Positions 33,057 to 42,962 are shown, counted from the stretch's first letter. The stretch is DNA of 64,000 nt from Mesorhizobium sp. (GCA_004020365.1 SAQR01000007.1:62001-126000), one strand, 5' to 3'. A program made the numbers and translations. Notes: generated from the letters alone by a model not told the origin.

Positions 33057-34333
33057 CTTGTGTTTCCTAGCAAGGGGCTCCCGAGAAATCGAGGATGCCT
33101 TATGCTCCTGGGGTGGCTCCTCCGTATCCTGTGTAATGATAGGCAAAGCCCGTGCCGCGTCAATTCAGGCAGGAGCGAGACAAGGATTAGCGTGACGAAA
33201 GCTCGTGTGCCGGAGGCTTCTGTTCCAACGTAAAAGGCGCAAGGAACAAGGATCACGAGGGGCAGAAGCCGTGCCTGGGCCGCTCCGATCAATCCGTGAG
33301 AAAGGGCCCAGCTTAGAGTACGGCTTAAGCGAAACCATGCAGCAATCCATATGGGAATATAGAGGCTGAGCCCAATGATGCCGTTCTCGGTGAGGATGCG
33401 TTGAAACTCGCCATGTATCCCCAGCCGCAACTCGTCAGGAAGTCCGCTGAACTCCGAATCGATAATATTCTTGAATTGGTTCGTGCCCACGCCCATTAGT
33501 GGATGTTCGGAGATGAGTTGTCTGGACAGAATGAAAGCAAACGCGCGCTGGACATTGCTCGGGGTGTCTCCAGGGGCATATTTCCCTGTCGCGGCCAGAT
33601 AGTCGTATTGCCCCATGCTCAGCGGATCGAGGATGGTCTGCATTTGCTTCTCGATATAGGCGTTATCTATCGTGGTCGACAGCACGAAAAGTGCCACGAA
33701 GCCGGCGGCGATCGCTGGTACCATCGCAGCGAGCCGTCCTCGCATCAGAAGCGCGGCGGTCAGAAAGAGATAGATCAAAAACGCCTTGCGTTCCCCAGAT
33801 AGCACGAGCAGGGGAAGTATCCCCGCCCATACAAACCAAAGGGTGCGCCGCTTGCCCCGGTTGACGAAGAGGAGGAGCCCTGCGAGCGCAATTGGAAGGA
33901 AGGTGAACGCGAGCCTCGGTTCGACCAGATGCTTCCAACCGACCGAGTAGCCATGGGCGACATGCCAGGTGATCGTATAGGCGAGAATCAGCACCATGCC
34001 GAAAAGCAAGATGTTGACGGCCTTCTGCGTCTCGAGCCATCTAGCCTCCTGTGCGATGGCGAACGCAAAGGCGCCCACAATGGACATCTGCAACAGCTCG
34101 CGCAGGCCGTTCTCTGCGTCCACGCTGAAGGCCGAGACCATGTGCCAGCCCAGGAAGGGCAGGAGCAGTAGAAAACCGGCTGAAAAAGCCAAATTTCGCC
34201 AACGACCCGTCGCCATGCCAATCACGAGCATCAGCAATACGATCAGCTCGAACGGACGCAGCAATACAAGACCCGTCTCGAGCCTGATTGGCAGGAAGAG
34301 GCTCAGTATCGCGAATGTGAGGAGATAACGCAT
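33053..34333 (-). CDS. O-antigen polymerase/ligase-like protein (Wzy candidate)
   Basis: A 426-residue polytopic inner-membrane protein with about eleven hydrophobic segments, starting MRYLLTFAILSLFLPIRLE. The large periplasmic loop near the C-terminal third contains SEHPLMGVGTNQFKN (a Wzy_C feature) and GIHGEFQRILTENGIIGLSL, which match the H-N-x(n)-E-x-G-x-x-G pattern of the O-antigen ligase/polymerase superfamily with Glu in place of Asn. It should polymerise lipid-linked repeat units. It is the only polymerase candidate in the window. Confidence 0.85.
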   Translation of the reverse strand: MRYLLTFAILSLFLPIRLETGLVLLRPFELIVLLMLVIGMATGRWRNLAFSAGFLLLLPFLGWHMVSAFSVDAENGLRELLQMSIVGAFAFAIAQEARWLETQKAVNILLFGMVLILAYTITWHVAHGYSVGWKHLVEPRLAFTFLPIALAGLLLFVNRGKRRTLWFVWAGILPLLVLSGERKAFLIYLFLTAALLMRGRLAAMVPAIAAGFVALFVLSTTIDNAYIEKQMQTILDPLSMGQYDYLAATGKYAPGDTPSNVQRAFAFILSRQLISEHPLMGVGTNQFKNIIDSEFSGLPDELRLGIHGEFQRILTENGIIGLSLYIPIWIAAWFRLSRTLSWALSHGLIGAAQARLLPLVILVPCAFYVGTEASGTRAFVTLILVSLLPELTRHGLCLSLHRIRRSHPRSIRHPRFLGSPLLGNTR

Positions 34334-34563
34334 CACAGCCCCCTCGCGGCGCGATATTCTTTTAGCATGTTCTCTTTCCCGGAGACAGAACTTGTTGGAT
34401 GTATCAATGCCAGCGGGCGAAGAAAGACTTCGCCATGCTCCAGCCGACGACCCCATCGTTCCGCCCGCTGTGGCAATCGCATATCGAAGAGGTTTCCGCC
34501 TGTTGGCAAAACTCACTCTCCTCGCTTGCGGTTTCGTTGCGGGTAGGATTACTAGTGGCAGAG

Positions 34564-34613
34564 CCCATCAGGCAGTCCGACGGAGAGTCCCATCAGGCAG
34601 TCCGACGGAGAGT
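34564..34613. repeat. 25-bp tandem direct repeat, two copies
   Basis: The unit begins CCCATCAGGCAGTCCGACGG and ends AGAGT; copies run 34564-34588 and 34589-34613 and are identical. It lies in the 315-bp gap between the polymerase and the GH16 gene, upstream of the polymerase start. No other gene or clear promoter is visible in that gap (34334-34648). Confidence 0.85.
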
Positions 34614-34648
34614 GATGACGCATCCTGACGGCGCGCACTCTCAATGAC

Positions 34649-36703
34649 CTAGCCGACGGTCTCGCTCTGCGGGGTCCAGGCTTCTGGCTGGTCGAGCACA
34701 GAGACCGCGCGAACATGGCAGCGAATCTTATGCCCGACATCCCGCGAACTGAGCTCATAGCTTGTGCCGGTTTCGCCCACGATCGGAACGCCGTCACGAT
34801 ACCATAGACACTCTATTTGCGACGCAATAACGTTCGGTAAGACGGTCAGCGCCTGGCCCGGTGAAGCCTGGCCCGAGAAGGCCGGCAATGCGCTGAAGCT
34901 CGTCGGGACCCTAGCCAGATCCGTTTCCGCCTGCCGGACCCTTATATAGTCAATGACCATGTCATACGTCTGCGACGGGTCCGGTTGAGCGCGCCCCTTT
35001 TTTTCATCGTAAGCGAAATCCACCATGATGTATTTTTTCGCTGCGAGTTCCGGTGTCGTCGGAACGCGCGCCACTTCATAGCCGTCGATCACGAAATAAG
35101 TATAATCATCTTCGATCTGCGCGTACCAAGTATGAAATTCGCCATCGTATACGTCGATCGTGCTGGGAAAACCACTTGATGGATCGACTTGATCGCCGGC
35201 GATTTTCCGGCGCACGTCACGTGGCGTGATATGTGGATCTGCATAGCCGAGTCTGGGTTTGTGCACGTGCTGGCTGATGTTGATATAGGCCCCATTGAGG
35301 CCGTCATACTCCCAAAAGTCCGTCTCAAGACGATTGCGTGTCCGCCAGAATAGATGCTCCCTGCCATACGCCCAAAAAGCAGGAAAAAATCCAGGGCGGG
35401 GCGCTGCGATCTTCGGCAGTCTGGCGCGGATCTCAAAGATCCCCTTTCCCCAACACCGCCCTTGGCCATTGTTGTTCACGGAAGAGAACGCCCCCGTTCT
35501 CCAACGGCCCTTATGCAAGAGCCGGAGCGCCAGCGTCTGGCTGGTGGCGTCGTGCACATAGGAGGAGGGCGACGCCGAGATCCGCTGGGTAATGGCGTCA
35601 ACACCGACGGTCGTCAGATGGGTCGGCGCATACCAGATGCTGCCTTGCGCGCCTTTGGAATCATCGACTACCGTGTTGGAAACGAAGTCGTCAAAAAAAA
35701 CCGTTGTGTAACCGTGGATCGGGGGCGCCGCCTCACCACGATGAGCATATCGCTCATTGCCGATGGCCGCCCAGGACGCCCACGAGGCTGAATCGAACTC
35801 ATAACGTGCCGGTTTGTCATTCGCATCCAACGCTGAAGGAGGGCTCTGGCGATAGGGATGAACGTCGGGTAGCGCGGATTGCCGGCCGACGCGCCACATG
35901 CCCCATCCCATCAGCTTGTCGACCTGCGAGTCATTCAGTTCGCTTTGTCCGATGATGACGCAGTCGATCGCGACATCGGCCCTCATCGGATCGTTCACAT
36001 CGCCCATGAAGCTCTGCGATTTCACACGGTTGGGTGCCAACGCATAAATCGTCTGGCCGGCCGTCTTGACCCCATTCACCACAGCCTGCATCACGAACCC
36101 GCGGCGGTACCCGATCATGACATTCCAGTCGTCAAAATCCGTCGAGCATTGCCCCTCCTCACTCTTATACTTGCCGTCATGGAGCTGCGAAACGAATGTG
36201 CCTGCCGAGGGCTTGAAACAGACCCGCGGCTGGCGATGCACCAGGCCACCCTCCGCCCCATTGACGCAAAGAACGGAAACGTTTTTCGCGTCGGCGTTGA
36301 CCGCCGAATTGCACCGGGCGATCACCAACCACCAGCGGTGAAGATACGGGGCATCGTTATCGGCGGGCCAGGTCAATGCCTGTTTTGTGCCCTTCTTGAA
36401 GAGAACGCCGCCGTTATTCGGAAGCTTTGTCGGGCGCAGGGAAGGCTCGGCTTGCACCGCAGCCACCGGTTTCACGCCGCCGGATTGCCATGAGGAGACT
36501 TCGCCTTCGGCCAGATCCTCCTGAAACCAGGATTTCACAATCATTTCCGGGAACAGACCAGGATGCCAGGAGTGAGTTTTCGGCTGCGAGCCTTGCGCCG
36601 GACTGGCGGCGAGGGCATCCCGTCCTGGGCGACCGGAGGCCGCCAGCACAAGGGCGGCGCATGCAGCCCGCGCCAGGTCCCGGCGAGAAAGGCGGTTGGT
36701 CAT
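34649..36703 (-). CDS. secreted family 16 glycoside hydrolase (ExoK-like EPS glycanase)
   Basis: A 684-residue exported enzyme. The N-terminus is a twin-arginine signal (SRRDLARAACAALVLAASG). Residues about 45-280 form a LamG/concanavalin-like module; the GH16 catalytic domain spans about 335-600 with the active-site block LETDFWEYDG, Glu460 as nucleophile and Glu465 as acid/base. The last 80 residues are an Ig-like module (ECLWYRDGVPIVGETGTSYE). GH16 enzymes in rhizobial EPS clusters trim nascent polymer to low-molecular-weight forms. It is longer than ExoK (about 270 residues) because of the flanking modules. Confidence 0.9.
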   Translation of the reverse strand: MTNRLSRRDLARAACAALVLAASGRPGRDALAASPAQGSQPKTHSWHPGLFPEMIVKSWFQEDLAEGEVSSWQSGGVKPVAAVQAEPSLRPTKLPNNGGVLFKKGTKQALTWPADNDAPYLHRWWLVIARCNSAVNADAKNVSVLCVNGAEGGLVHRQPRVCFKPSAGTFVSQLHDGKYKSEEGQCSTDFDDWNVMIGYRRGFVMQAVVNGVKTAGQTIYALAPNRVKSQSFMGDVNDPMRADVAIDCVIIGQSELNDSQVDKLMGWGMWRVGRQSALPDVHPYRQSPPSALDANDKPARYEFDSASWASWAAIGNERYAHRGEAAPPIHGYTTVFFDDFVSNTVVDDSKGAQGSIWYAPTHLTTVGVDAITQRISASPSSYVHDATSQTLALRLLHKGRWRTGAFSSVNNNGQGRCWGKGIFEIRARLPKIAAPRPGFFPAFWAYGREHLFWRTRNRLETDFWEYDGLNGAYINISQHVHKPRLGYADPHITPRDVRRKIAGDQVDPSSGFPSTIDVYDGEFHTWYAQIEDDYTYFVIDGYEVARVPTTPELAAKKYIMVDFAYDEKKGRAQPDPSQTYDMVIDYIRVRQAETDLARVPTSFSALPAFSGQASPGQALTVLPNVIASQIECLWYRDGVPIVGETGTSYELSSRDVGHKIRCHVRAVSVLDQPEAWTPQSETVG

Positions 36704-36985
36704 TGTCGTGCGCCAATAATTGCTGGTTTCGGGATGAGACTCCGCATGGACACCCGTTACTTACTATCGCGCTTCTCCTCACAAGCTCCGCAGCATATCA
36801 TAAGTTTCAGTTTAGCCTTTCAACGACAGCCAGGGAAGTGGGTCGCGCCTGATGCGATAACGGAGAAAGCGGATGCAGACCGCTGACAGGATCGGTGCTT
36901 ACGGCGTTTGCCGATTGGCCCGGAATAGGCACGGGATAGGCGTAGACAAGTTCACGGTATCCAGTCCTTAGCGCCCGGCAGCCGG

Positions 36986-38125
36986 TCATTGAAATCGGTT
37001 TGTTGCCTCCAACAGCAATCTGCGTATGCCGCTGCCGCGCGCAAAGTCGAATATCAATGAGAGAAAAGGCAATCGCCTGCGAGTGAAGGAGGCCCATCGC
37101 CTCAGAATGCGCTCCAGACGGAAGCCCATCCGACCTTGAACAGCGTTGTAGTGGAATTCGATCTCCTTTCTCTTCTCGAGCGCAAGTCCCGGGTAGGGCT
37201 GCCACGTGGCCTTGGCCGCATCGAGATCGAGTTGCGGAAAGGGGGGCAGAGAAAACTCCGCCTGTAGCAACTTCATACTTGGTTCCAGCCTTGATAGGAG
37301 GTCGGCTCTCTCATCGGGTGAAAGGTATTCGTGATTATTGTCGGGATTCGTCACTCTCTGATCAACCAATGCATAGATCTTGCGTTCCAGCGCCCGCTCA
37401 GAAAACAGGATATGCTCGTTTTTGAGGCGCTTATACTCCAAGACATCTCGGCTCAGGCGTTCATTAGCCCGACGATAGGGCCGTACGAATGCGGAGAGAT
37501 ACTCGATCCCGACGACATTCTTCATGAAATCATCGATCAGATTCGGCAGCGCCGACTCGTAGACGCGTACCAAACACGCGCTGCTTCCAAAGACTTCGCG
37601 CCAGATGGACAGGCAGTGACGATAATCCAAACTATCCTCGATCGTGTTTAGAAAGTCGATGACATCTCCGGTGAACAGAACACCGCGCTTGACGTTCTGA
37701 TTATACATTGACTCAAGCCAATGATCCGGTCTTCTCACATAACACAGCACACGGCATTCCATCTTCGCCGGAATGGAAGCACGCAACCGTTCGATCAAGT
37801 TGCGCTCCTGTGATAGGGCGTCGGCGCTGGATTTATTGGCCATGAAACGCGCAAGGTATCTGATCAAATAAAGGTTTTCAGAACTTGCAATGATCGTGTG
37901 CGCTCCGTCTCGTTCGGCCGCCCTCAGATGATGCAGGAAGAATGCCTGGAAGTTATCCGTGCCGGATAGCAAATAGCTGTTGGTAACACTGTTGAAATTG
38001 AACTGGCTTGGAGGTACAGCATAGTAAATTCGTCTCTCGCGTAGCTTCTTTGCATTCGCGGAAAGGAAATATTGTAGCGCAGTTGTTCCTGTCTTGCTCG
38101 TGCCAATGTGGAGGATAAGCTTCAT
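36986..38125 (-). CDS. sulfotransferase-family protein
   Basis: A 379-residue protein whose N-terminus MKLILHIGTSKTGTTALQYF carries the PAPS 5'-phosphosulfate-binding loop (T-S-K-T-G-T-T). A second block, IIASSENLYLIRYLARF, corresponds to the 3'-phosphate region. The C-terminus is strongly basic (RLERILRRWASFTRRRLPFL). It likely adds sulfate to a sugar of the EPS. AAGGAA supports the ATG at 38125. Two decayed copies of the same gene lie at 39851-40266, so this is the surviving member of a former array. Confidence 0.82.
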   Translation of the reverse strand: MKLILHIGTSKTGTTALQYFLSANAKKLRERRIYYAVPPSQFNFNSVTNSYLLSGTDNFQAFFLHHLRAAERDGAHTIIASSENLYLIRYLARFMANKSSADALSQERNLIERLRASIPAKMECRVLCYVRRPDHWLESMYNQNVKRGVLFTGDVIDFLNTIEDSLDYRHCLSIWREVFGSSACLVRVYESALPNLIDDFMKNVVGIEYLSAFVRPYRRANERLSRDVLEYKRLKNEHILFSERALERKIYALVDQRVTNPDNNHEYLSPDERADLLSRLEPSMKLLQAEFSLPPFPQLDLDAAKATWQPYPGLALEKRKEIEFHYNAVQGRMGFRLERILRRWASFTRRRLPFLSLIFDFARGSGIRRLLLEATNRFQ

Positions 38126-38332
38126 CTGGAATTTCCTTGCCTGATAGCCGGCATACATGACGCCGGCTTCACAAACGGTCTCGCCCCTGAGCCGGTTACA
38201 GTAAGGGGGCGTCGTGACTGAACTCCGTCGACTGTATCGTCAAGCCTCCGTACCTTCATGATGCATTCCATATCCTCTGATGGTCTGTCGCAAGACACGC
38301 CGAGAACGCAGGTATTGTGGGGCTATGCAAAT

Positions 38333-39850
38333 CTAATGCATTCGGTTTGTTTGCTTGGATGTTAGCGTTTGCAGAACTTCCGCGCCATATTTCCCGAAGA
38401 GGAGCGACGCTCTCAGATAGACAGTGACAACGGACAATGTACCTGTAACGAAAAGCCCGGTCGCGAGCACAAGATAGTCGGGCGATCCGGCAAGCAGCAT
38501 TTTGACCGCCGAGCCGGTGGCGAACACCGCAGCGGCGAATGCGACAGGCGGCACATGGACGAGCGCGAAATCCAGAGCTGATAATCCTGTCATCCGACAA
38601 CCGACCGCCGCATAAAGGATGAAACTCGTCGCGATGGCGCCGGACACTGCAAAGGCCACCGCGTTCACGCCGTAGGGTGCTGAGAGCAATGCGAATGAAG
38701 CGACAAGTGACATATAAACGAACGCCATGAAGGCTGTTTGGTAACTTTGGCCTGTCGCAAGCATCACGGCTCCGGAAACTCTATAACCTAGGCGGAAATA
38801 CATTACTACAGAGAACGCGGTAATAGGAACGACGGCATCCATCCACTTTTCGCCGAGGACAGTCAACACAACCTCTTTTGCAAAACAGCATAGAAACGCG
38901 CTGGTAGGTATAGAGAGCGCAGCAGTCAAAGCATACGCCTTGAGCTGAGCGCTGCGTAGTCGCGCCTTGTCGTGATGGACCTTCGACAGAAGTGGGAAAA
39001 CGACGCTCTTGTTCAGATTGCCGAACAGATTTGCCGGCATTGCGATCAGATAATATGCTCGCGAGTAAATGCCAAGCTCTGCAGTACCGATCAACCGTGC
39101 CACAATTATATTGTCTATATATTTGGCAGTGAAGCTCGATATACCAGCCAGCGAATAGCCCAGGCTCTGGCTGCGGATATCGCGGTAGGACTGCATGTCG
39201 AAACGGGGACTCACGAGATAGTCCCTGGCAATGAAAAAATAGATGCTGGCCAGGATGAACGCCTCGGCCATGTACGCGACCACCAAGGCCCAATAGCTGA
39301 GCCCAAAATAGGCAAGCGGAATGGCTAGGCCGACGTGGGAAGCAATCCATGCGACCAGCCTCGCCATGGAGGATATTTTGAATTTCAGGTGCCGCGACAG
39401 AAGGGCCTCGGTGGTCAGATTGAACGCGTTCGCGACCATCATCACCGCAAGGACGCGCGAAACGAGGACCAATTCCGGCACACGAAGAAAATCGGCAATC
39501 TGCCGTGCAAACACCCATTGAAGCAAGCCGAGAATGGCAGCCATCATCATGGACAAGGAAACTACGGTTCCGACATGGCGCTCCTCGATCTCCCGTCGCT
39601 GGACCACGACTTGCGACATGCCGAGATTGGCAAGGTTATTGCCGATGGCTGCTATGATCATCGCAGCGCCGACAATGCCGTACTCTCGGGGGGAGAGCAG
39701 GCGCGCGAGAACGGCCGTGACCAGGACATGCAATAAGATTCGGGCCAGCAGAGTTGTGCCCGACCAGGAAAGTCCCCGGGCAGCCTCGCGTGTCAAATTC
39801 CGGTTTTCGTTCACGCGCCTACCACCCCGACTTGAGAACAAGGCGCTCAA
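38333..39850 (-). CDS. Wzx/ExoT-like polysaccharide flippase
   Basis: A 505-residue MOP-superfamily protein with about 12 hydrophobic segments. The N-terminus GLSWSGTTLLARILLHVL then AVLARLLSPREYGIVGAAM is typical of PST/MATE-like flippases, as is the mid-protein SFTAKYIDNIIVARLIG. It should flip lipid-linked repeat units across the inner membrane. The start at 39850 is the longest; an in-frame GTG at 39814 is possible. A sulfotransferase remnant ends one base away. Confidence 0.93.
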   Translation of the reverse strand: MSALFSSRGGRRVNENRNLTREAARGLSWSGTTLLARILLHVLVTAVLARLLSPREYGIVGAAMIIAAIGNNLANLGMSQVVVQRREIEERHVGTVVSLSMMMAAILGLLQWVFARQIADFLRVPELVLVSRVLAVMMVANAFNLTTEALLSRHLKFKISSMARLVAWIASHVGLAIPLAYFGLSYWALVVAYMAEAFILASIYFFIARDYLVSPRFDMQSYRDIRSQSLGYSLAGISSFTAKYIDNIIVARLIGTAELGIYSRAYYLIAMPANLFGNLNKSVVFPLLSKVHHDKARLRSAQLKAYALTAALSIPTSAFLCCFAKEVVLTVLGEKWMDAVVPITAFSVVMYFRLGYRVSGAVMLATGQSYQTAFMAFVYMSLVASFALLSAPYGVNAVAFAVSGAIATSFILYAAVGCRMTGLSALDFALVHVPPVAFAAAVFATGSAVKMLLAGSPDYLVLATGLFVTGTLSVVTVYLRASLLFGKYGAEVLQTLTSKQTNRMH

Positions 39851-40138
39851 CTACTTGAGACGGCTCAATGCAACGACAAGCATCCTGTGCATCCCAGTGG
39901 CGCGCACCATCTCAAGCGCCAACGACAGAAACGGCAATCGCCGACGCGCTATGGACGCCATCCGCTTGAAAACACGCTCCAGCCGAAGGTCCATCTGCGC
40001 CTAAGCCACTTCATGATGGCATTCGCAGCTCACTAGCGCTACGCCCGAAAACATCCCGTCAAACCGACAGATAGCGGTGGCAGTCCGGTGTTGTTCCCGC
40101 TTGGGGTACCAATATTGGAGGATGAGCCTCATCTGGTT
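39851..40138 (-). pseudogene. decayed sulfotransferase copy B
   Basis: It starts at 40138 with codons matching the intact gene at 38125 (MRLILQYWYPK against MKLILHIGTSK at similar DNA). After a large deletion it ends with MDLRLERVFKRMASIARRRL and PFLSLALEMVRATGMHRM, the counterpart of the intact C-terminus. An in-frame TAG stands just before MDLRLE. It ends one base from the flippase stretch. Function lost. Confidence 0.82.
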
Positions 40139-40169
40139 TGTTCCCTCGGCGGCAGCTCCTTGCCCCCAT

Positions 40170-40266
40170 TCAAACGCAGAGGCGGCAGCCGCTCACTGAA
40201 CCCGGTCTTGTTGCCTTCAACAACAATCTGCGGATGCCGCTGCCGCGCGCAAAGGATGAGCTTCAT
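40170..40266 (-). pseudogene. decayed sulfotransferase copy A (start fused to end)
   Basis: The first codons MKLIL (ATG at 40266, overlapping the glycosyltransferase TGA as ATGA) run directly into the C-terminal block of the intact gene (FARGSGIRRLLLKAT in a shifted frame), so about 1 kb is deleted. The ATGA overlap shows that an intact copy was once translationally coupled to the glycosyltransferase. Confidence 0.78.
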
Positions 40267-41501
40267 GTGCGATTCACACTCTGGACGCGGAGCGAAGAGG
40301 TCCCTTCCTTGAGAAGAGCCGCGTAGAGCTTCATTTGCTCTTGGGCAGCCCTCTTCATGCTGAAGCGCATTGCGATGGTGTTCACTGCTTGCTCTCCCAT
40401 GTCATCGCGCTTGGCCTTCGATAGGCCGAGTGCGCGACGAAGGAGTCCGCAATACTCCACATGCGAGCGAGCCACAAAGCCGCTGCACTCATGCTCCACA
40501 ACGTCGGACGCACCGCTGACATCGGTGACGATCGGCACCACGCCGCAGCTCATGGCCTCGAGCAGGGCGTTTGACATGCCTTCGGACACCGAGGTGGAAA
40601 GATAGAAATCTGCGTCCCACAGAAAAGGAAAGACATCTTCGACCGCGCCGGCGAATGTGACCCTGCCGGAAAGGCCCAACCGGGCCGCCTGTTCCTCGAG
40701 CGCGGCGCGGCACTGGCCATCGCCCAGGATGGTGAGTTGCGCCTTTGCGTCGGCGGGAAGTGCCGCGAACGCATCGATCATGTGCTCGAGGCATTTTTCC
40801 GGATCGAGGCGGCCAAGGCAGATAAAGCGTCGGCTGCCATCGGCGTTCGGCTCGCGGCGCGGCTTGCGGGGCAGATCGATCCCATTCGGAATCATATGAA
40901 TGCGATCCGCGCCGATGCCATGTCTCTTCAGATCACTAGCGATTTGGCGGCTATTGGCGATGAAGGCCGTGACGTGATGTTTAATCAAGGCGGACGCCCA
41001 GCGACCGATGATTTTCTTTTCGCGCACAGCGTCGAGATCGAAACACCGTCCGCCCCGGCCCAATTTTGCGAGAACCGGTTTGCGCAGGAGGGCCCCTGCC
41101 AATGCCGCCGGAACAGCGTGAAGTCGGGCATGGATGATATGTACGACATCGAATTCGTCGCGACGGCGCAGCATCCAGATCACAAGCTGGACACACCACG
41201 ACAGGAACGACAGCATATGCCGCCCGCCCAAATACGGCGCCGCGCGCAAACGAAGGCGATGGATAGGCACCCCGTCTATGGCGGACCGTTTCGGGGTCGA
41301 GTGCGACAGTCTGGGTGCCAGAATGGTTGCGGAAACGCCGCTTTCGATCAGAGCCCGAGCAAATCGCCGCGTCTGTTGCTCGCCGCCGCCATATGACTCA
41401 GGAAAATAGGTTGGGAGCACGAGCAGAACACGTGTGCTGGGAAGAGCTTCGGCTCGCGGCGTCTTCATCGGATTAGCGGCGGGAATTTCTGCTAAAATCA
41501 T
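40263..41501 (-). CDS. family 4 glycosyltransferase
   Basis: A 412-residue GT-B enzyme: VLLVLPTYFPESYGGGEQQT in the N-terminal domain, MIPNGIDLPRKPRREPNADG at the domain hinge, FICLGRLDPEKCLEHMIDAF, and the donor motif STSVSEGMSNALLEAMSCG with the E-x7-E glutamates. Start choice: ATG at 41501 (GGCGGAT upstream), alternatives ATG 41468 and TTG 41564. A partial copy of this gene sits at 45759-46170. Confidence 0.9.
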   Translation of the reverse strand: MILAEIPAANPMKTPRAEALPSTRVLLVLPTYFPESYGGGEQQTRRFARALIESGVSATILAPRLSHSTPKRSAIDGVPIHRLRLRAAPYLGGRHMLSFLSWCVQLVIWMLRRRDEFDVVHIIHARLHAVPAALAGALLRKPVLAKLGRGGRCFDLDAVREKKIIGRWASALIKHHVTAFIANSRQIASDLKRHGIGADRIHMIPNGIDLPRKPRREPNADGSRRFICLGRLDPEKCLEHMIDAFAALPADAKAQLTILGDGQCRAALEEQAARLGLSGRVTFAGAVEDVFPFLWDADFYLSTSVSEGMSNALLEAMSCGVVPIVTDVSGASDVVEHECSGFVARSHVEYCGLLRRALGLSKAKRDDMGEQAVNTIAMRFSMKRAAQEQMKLYAALLKEGTSSLRVQSVNRT

Positions 41502-41581
41502 ATCAATCCGCCGGATAGCGTCCCTGGAGCCAAGGCGGAGATTACAACCCCGTCCAATGTGCAAAAAGAAGATGCCTTCTT

Positions 41582-41701
41582 TGGCATCTTACCGCCTTCC
41601 AGCGCGTCGATCCTCCTATCGTCTAGATCAACGCACTCCACTTCATGCCCGAAATCGGAAAAGCAGGCATCGCTAACCTGCCCGATCACTGTCAAACGCA
41701 T
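41582..41701 (-). pseudogene. fragment of UDP-glucose 6-dehydrogenase N-terminus
   Basis: The reading MRLTVIGQVSDACFSDFGHE continues VECVDLDDRRIDALEGGKMP. This is the NAD-binding start of Ugd, with part of the G-x-G-Y-V-G loop deleted (GQVSD where intact enzymes have GTGYVGLVSG). It stops after 40 codons. It starts 14 bases after the stop of the GT4 gene at 41715. Confidence 0.8.
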
Positions 41702-41714
41702 AGGTCACACCCGT

Positions 41715-42962
41715 TCATCGCGGAAGCGCCACATTTCGGACAGGAGGCCTTGTTGACACTCCCTTGCTTGCCCGATGCTGGTCAAGAGCCTCGCGGTAAA
41801 TGGCACCAATGCGCTTGCCCATCAGCTTGACGTCCCAGTTCGAAAGATCCGTCGCCGTGGCACCTTGGGCAAGGCAAGCCAGTCTTTCACGATCCTCCAG
41901 GAGGGCGGCAATGGCGTCGGCCATGGCTGCCAAGTCGTCCGCGGGTGTAATCACACCGTTGATACCAGGGCGGAGCACTTCGCGAAGACCTGGCAGATCG
42001 CAAGCGACGCAGGGTTTGCCGCCGGCGAGATATTGCATGACCACGCGGGGCAATCCCTCCCGCATGGAACAGAGCAGGCAGAGATCCGCGAGTGCGATCA
42101 GCCGCTCGGGGTCGTCCCTATAACCGGTAAAGACCACTTGTCGTTCGAGCCCAAGCCGCTTGGCCCGCGATTCGACGGTCGAGCGAAGCGGCCCGTCGCC
42201 CGCGAGTACAAGCACCGCGTCGGGTAACCGGACGGCGACTTTGTTGAAAGCGTCCAGAAATTCCGCGTGTCGCTTGCGTGGCTCGAATGCCGCGATCATC
42301 AAGAGCACAGGCGGGCGCGGCGCGCCCGGCGTCAAGCGCAACAAATCGCGCCAATCGTCGGGCGGACCGGCGTTGCGAAAACGATCGAGATCGAATCCGG
42401 AACGGACGACATAATGATTGTCTGGATGTCCAACTCCTGCGCTCAAGCACAAGTCACGGATGCCCTCGCTCACGCTGATGAACGCACTGGTGACTGGCGC
42501 TGCCAGCTTTTCCAAGGCGAGATAAACAAACCGCTCGGCGACGCCGACATTGACAAAAGGCACGATATGCACGCCATGAACGATCGCTGGAACGCCCGCC
42601 GCCCATGCGGCGAGACGCCCGAGAATGCCTGCCTTGCTGGTGTGCGTATGCACGATGTCGGCATTCAAGGCGCGGAATCTCCGGGTGAGCGCCAACAATG
42701 CCCGCATGTCGGAGACAGGCGAAATGGACCGAGTCAGGCCCGGGACGCCAATGAGTTCCACCCGCGGGTCCACTTTAGCTATGATTTCCGGCTGGACCGC
42801 CTCGCCATGCAGCAGGACAACATCATGCCCCCTTTGCGCAGCCCAATTGCAGGAATGGACAGTATTCTCATCAGCACCGCCATTGATGAGACGGGTGATG
42901 ACATGAGCGATACGCAGTCGACGCCCCAAGTCAATCTTGCCTTCCGCGTCCTGTACTTTCAT
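41715..42962 (-). CDS. family 4 glycosyltransferase
   Basis: A 415-residue GT-B enzyme. The N-terminal half has RIAHVITRLINGGADENTV and IVHTHTSKAGILGRLAAW; the donor half has LMIAAFEPRKRHAEFLDAF, VVFTGYRDDPERLIALADLC and SMREGLPRVVMQYLAGGKP with the conserved Glu. Such enzymes with H-T-H-T-S-K-A-G resemble capsule and EPS transferases acting on UDP-activated sugars. Start at 42962 is consistent with the N-terminal strand. It lies next to repeat copy R1. Confidence 0.9.
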   Translation of the reverse strand: MKVQDAEGKIDLGRRLRIAHVITRLINGGADENTVHSCNWAAQRGHDVVLLHGEAVQPEIIAKVDPRVELIGVPGLTRSISPVSDMRALLALTRRFRALNADIVHTHTSKAGILGRLAAWAAGVPAIVHGVHIVPFVNVGVAERFVYLALEKLAAPVTSAFISVSEGIRDLCLSAGVGHPDNHYVVRSGFDLDRFRNAGPPDDWRDLLRLTPGAPRPPVLLMIAAFEPRKRHAEFLDAFNKVAVRLPDAVLVLAGDGPLRSTVESRAKRLGLERQVVFTGYRDDPERLIALADLCLLCSMREGLPRVVMQYLAGGKPCVACDLPGLREVLRPGINGVITPADDLAAMADAIAALLEDRERLACLAQGATATDLSNWDVKLMGKRIGAIYREALDQHRASKGVSTRPPVRNVALPR

